NCBI GenBank assembly: GCA_002309275.1 | Contig: DBXL01000001.1 | Location: forward strand, 16,792 to 25,455 | Length of the DNA: 8,664 nt | Origin: Ruminococcaceae bacterium UBA1213 | GTDB taxonomy: Bacteria > Bacillota > Clostridia > Oscillospirales > Acutalibacteraceae | Direction: 5' to 3' | Shown: piece by piece, positions 6,703 through 8,664 of the stretch | How the letters are laid out: each line of letters opens with the position of its first letter | How positions within the stretch are numbered: position 1 is the stretch's first letter | Position numbers and translations under genes: made by a program | The notes under the pieces: model-generated | Told to the model about the DNA's origin: nothing | What the model saw: only the letters and a program-made list of their open reading frames with translations | The model's database searches: none

Positions 6703-7911
6703 TTATTCATCATAATCGTCCTCTTCATTTTCGTCTTCATCACCTTCATCTTCGGAATAATCTTCTTCATATTCCTCCTCGGAATACTCGTCTTCGTCCT
6801 CTTCTTCCGAATACTCCTCTTCATATTCTTCAGAATACTCGTCTTCTTCGGAATACTCCTCTTCATATTCCTCCTCGGAATACTCTTCTTCAAAGCTTTC
6901 TTCTTCCGAATATTCCTCTTCATATTCTTCTTCACTGTTCTCTTCCGTTTGGGAAATTTCGGTGACTTCACTTTCCTGTGAAACTTCATTTGAAGATTCC
7001 TCATTCAAGGAACTTTCTGTTTGTGAAGATTCCTCTTTGCCCTTTTCATCAGGCTTTGATGACTGTTCCCGGCTTGTTTCCTTTGTCTTGAAGAAAGACC
7101 TTGCACCATTTTCATCAACTACCGATACATCAAGCACTCCCGTATCACTATCCGACACATTTTCATGGATAATAGAGCCGGCACTGTTGAACTTGTAATC
7201 AAGATTTTCAGGAGAGCCTATTATCAATTTAAAGCCGTTCTGCCTCATCAAAAATATATTCGTCAGAGATGTTACATCAATCGTCGATATTCCCTTTATA
7301 TCATACTTCTTGATGAGCGATATAATTTCTTCAACATACTTCTTCACATTTTTGTTTTCATACTCCGCATAATCACACAGCTTCGTATTTTTCAGCTTTG
7401 CACCCACTATCATAGGAACATTATATTTTTTCTGAGCATCAATCTCTATTATCTTTCCTTTTTTACTCAGAATATAATACCTGTCACCGTCTTTTATCAT
7501 GGAAGCAGGCTTTGCCTCTGTCACTTTAATGGCTATCTTATTGAAAAGCTTTTTGTGTATGTCCGCCTCTTCTATATACGGGAATTTCTCAACAATATTT
7601 TTTTCTCCCGGAGATGTATTGCAGAGAATCAAATTATCATTCTTCTTTATCATGCTTGCCGCAATAATCTCTTCTGCCGGATATATCGTACTGCCCTCTA
7701 CATATATATCATCTATCTTGAAAAATACCGTCAGCGACAGCATGGAACACACTATCAATGCCACCGTCAATGCACATACATAAAAAACAATCCTTTTTAT
7801 CCTGCGTTTTTTGGCACTTTCAGGTGCTTTGGCAGGGGTTATTGGTTCTTCTTCCTCCTCTGCCTGCTCCGTGATACTTTCCTCCATCTTCGGCTCTTCT
7901 TCCACTTTCAC
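6703..7911 (-). CDS. ftsQ: Cell division protein FtsQ/DivIB with acidic repeat tail
   Basis: Single-pass membrane protein of the divisome that bridges FtsL/DivIC and other late proteins. Layout of 402 residues: an acidic cytoplasmic part (1-35), a basic stop KKRRIKR (34-40), a membrane segment (about 41-63), a POTRA domain (FKIDDIYVEGSTIYPAEEI, 64-135), a FtsQ beta-domain (about 136-275), then a Ser/Glu/Thr-rich stretch (280-325) and a Glu/Tyr/Ser repeat tail (326-402). DivIB is normally about 260-300 residues, so the extra ~120 residues are outside the membrane. The start is GTG at 7911: AGGAGG (7919-7924) lies 7 nt upstream and an overlapping ATG would meet TGA at once. It follows murG by 45 bp and is likely co-transcribed with it. 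Confidence 0.93.
   Translation of the reverse strand: MKVEEEPKMEESITEQAEEEEEPITPAKAPESAKKRRIKRIVFYVCALTVALIVCSMLSLTVFFKIDDIYVEGSTIYPAEEIIAASMIKKNDNLILCNTSPGEKNIVEKFPYIEEADIHKKLFNKIAIKVTEAKPASMIKDGDRYYILSKKGKIIEIDAQKKYNVPMIVGAKLKNTKLCDYAEYENKNVKKYVEEIISLIKKYDIKGISTIDVTSLTNIFLMRQNGFKLIIGSPENLDYKFNSAGSIIHENVSDSDTGVLDVSVVDENGARSFFKTKETSREQSSKPDEKGKEESSQTESSLNEESSNEVSQESEVTEISQTEENSEEEYEEEYSEEESFEEEYSEEEYEEEYSEEDEYSEEYEEEYSEEEDEDEYSEEEYEEDYSEDEGDEDENEEDDYDE
6720..6935 (-). repeat. Low-complexity purine-rich coding repeat in ftsQ
   Basis: Imperfect units around GAGTATTCnGA(A/G)GA, minus strand, recur near 6753, 6782, 6809, 6833, 6850, 6877 and 6908 at irregular 17-31 bp steps. They encode the EEEYSEEE/EEYEEE tail. 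On the plus strand the region is pyrimidine-rich (CT-rich) over about 200 bp, so it is a mirror-like strand-asymmetric tract. Length variation by slippage is likely. Confidence 0.75.
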
Positions 7912-7918
7912 ATTTATT

Positions 7919-7924
7919 CCTCCT
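7919..7924 (-). promoter_or_regulatory. Ribosome site deciding the ftsQ GTG start
   Basis: AGGAGG (minus strand) is 7 nt from GTG at 7911 and 5 nt from an ATG at 7913. ATG at 7913-7911 is followed immediately by TGA (7910-7908), so only GTG opens the long frame. The next in-frame ATG (codon 9) lacks a comparable site. Confidence 0.8.
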
Positions 7925-7956
7925 CTTTTCTAAGACTCCGTGCAACTGCACATTCC

Positions 7957-8664
7957 TCATTCCTCATTTTTCTTCCCTGTTACTTCCATGATAATAGCAT
8001 ATATCCTTTCAGACGCATCAGCTATTCCCATTTTTTTGGCGTTCTCCGAATACTCCGCAAGCTTCTCGGGATTCGATGCAAGAGAGTCTATTGCCTGTGT
8101 CAGCTTTTCGGGAGTAAGCTCCTTTTCCTCTATCATCAATGCTGCCTTCTTCTCCACAAGTGCCATTGCATTATGATACTGATGATTCTCCGCAACATTC
8201 GGCGAAGGTATCAGTATAGACGGCTTGCCTTTTACCTGTATTTCACTCAGCGTCATGGCACCCGCCCTCGCAACTACAACATCTGCTGCCGCAAGACATA
8301 CCGGCATATCATTGATATATTCCCTTATATCCAGATTCTTTGCCTTTTCCAAATCCGCTCCCTTTTCTTTCAGCAAATCCGGAAACCATTTTCCATACTG
8401 TCCATATGCGTGTATATGCTGATACTTTCCGTCTTTCGCACTCCTCGATATGACATCTGCAAGTGCTTCGTTGATTTTATCCGCTCCAAGACTTCCTCCG
8501 AATGATAATATAACAGGTCTGCTGTCAAGTCCCAGCTTTTTTCTTGCAGCCTGCTTGTCCTCTGTCAGAATTTCACTTCTTATCGGATTTCCCACGTCTG
8601 CAAAATGATAATCTCCCTTAAATTTCTCCCTCGCTGCCGGCATGGCAAGCATTACTCTTGCCGC
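7957..8664 (-). CDS. murG: UDP-GlcNAc transferase MurG, 3' part, cut by window edge
   Basis: Adds GlcNAc to lipid I to make lipid II at the inner face of the membrane, the last cytoplasmic step of peptidoglycan synthesis. The frame is open to the right edge; 235 C-terminal residues are visible of the usual 350-370. Landmarks: FGGSLGA (a Gly-rich loop), ARAGAMTLSEI with the Glu that contacts the UDP-GlcNAc ribose, and PSPNVAENHQYHNA, where the NHQ segment contacts the sugar. This is the C-terminal, nucleotide-sugar-binding half of the GT-B fold. It ends in TGA at 7957-7959, 45 bp before ftsQ, as part of a dcw-like cell-wall/division cluster. The N-terminal half, its start and its ribosome site lie outside the window. 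Confidence 0.97.
   Translation of the reverse strand, partial: AARVMLAMPAAREKFKGDYHFADVGNPIRSEILTEDKQAARKKLGLDSRPVILSFGGSLGADKINEALADVISRSAKDGKYQHIHAYGQYGKWFPDLLKEKGADLEKAKNLDIREYINDMPVCLAAADVVVARAGAMTLSEIQVKGKPSILIPSPNVAENHQYHNAMALVEKKAALMIEEKELTPEKLTQAIDSLASNPEKLAEYSENAKKMGIADASERIYAIIMEVTGKKNEE

Noticed and set aside
6651..7004. Lys/Arg-rich 117-residue frame on the minus strand
   Set aside because: It is the shifted frame of the acidic repeat in ftsQ (GAA/GAG triplets read one base off), with no ribosome site.
7940..7951. GTGCAACTGCAC inverted repeat between murG and ftsQ
   Set aside because: Arms are only 5 bp with a 2-nt loop and no T-tract; it is expected by chance.
7165..8505. 446-residue open frame on the plus strand
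   Set aside because: It runs antisense through ftsQ and murG, which have clear family motifs; its product is hydrophobic/Cys-rich low-complexity with no recognised motif or ribosome site.

Overview
The window (8,664 bp, AT-rich, every recognised gene on the minus strand) looks like a chromosomal housekeeping region of an anaerobic Firmicute, most likely a gut Clostridia of the Ruminococcus/Oscillospiraceae type. I base this on the division-gene order murG-ftsQ(divIB)-ftsZ without ftsA, a DUF4250 small protein, strong AGGAGG-type ribosome sites, an Rpn/PD-(D/E)XK protein with a GIEK tail, and Bacillus-like PurF features. The genus is an inference; no rRNA gene or other marker is present.

In transcription order (right to left) the window holds: the 3' part of murG (cut by the right edge); ftsQ/divIB, with a GTG start and a long acidic tail; a 190 bp gap with a probable ftsZ promoter; ftsZ; a terminator-like hairpin; an aspartate carbamoyltransferase gene (pyrB) whose product ends in a PyrI-type zinc domain; two converging heptamer repeat arrays that form a long inverted repeat; a 58-residue DUF4250 gene; a secreted or lipid-anchored transglutaminase-like protein; a terminator; a strong promoter; purE; an Rpn-family nuclease-like gene; and the 5' two-thirds of purF (cut by the left edge).

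Three functional blocks follow. The division/cell-wall block makes lipid II (MurG), a divisome scaffold (FtsQ/DivIB) and the Z-ring (FtsZ). The pyrimidine block is a single gene, pyrB, behind a hairpin. The purine block (purE-rpn-purF) starts from a TTGACA-17-TAAAAT promoter that abuts the preceding terminator; purF makes phosphoribosylamine and purE acts later in the same pathway, while the Rpn-like gene between them has no known purine role.

I saw no convincing new multi-gene defence or mobile system. The features most worth a second look are the ATCase fused to a PyrI zinc domain without the PyrI allosteric domain, the acidic Tyr/Ser/Glu repeat tail on FtsQ, the inverted heptamer arrays after pyrB, the Rpn gene inside the purine operon, the altered glutamine-site motifs in PurF, and the overlapping ATGTGA at the ftsQ start.
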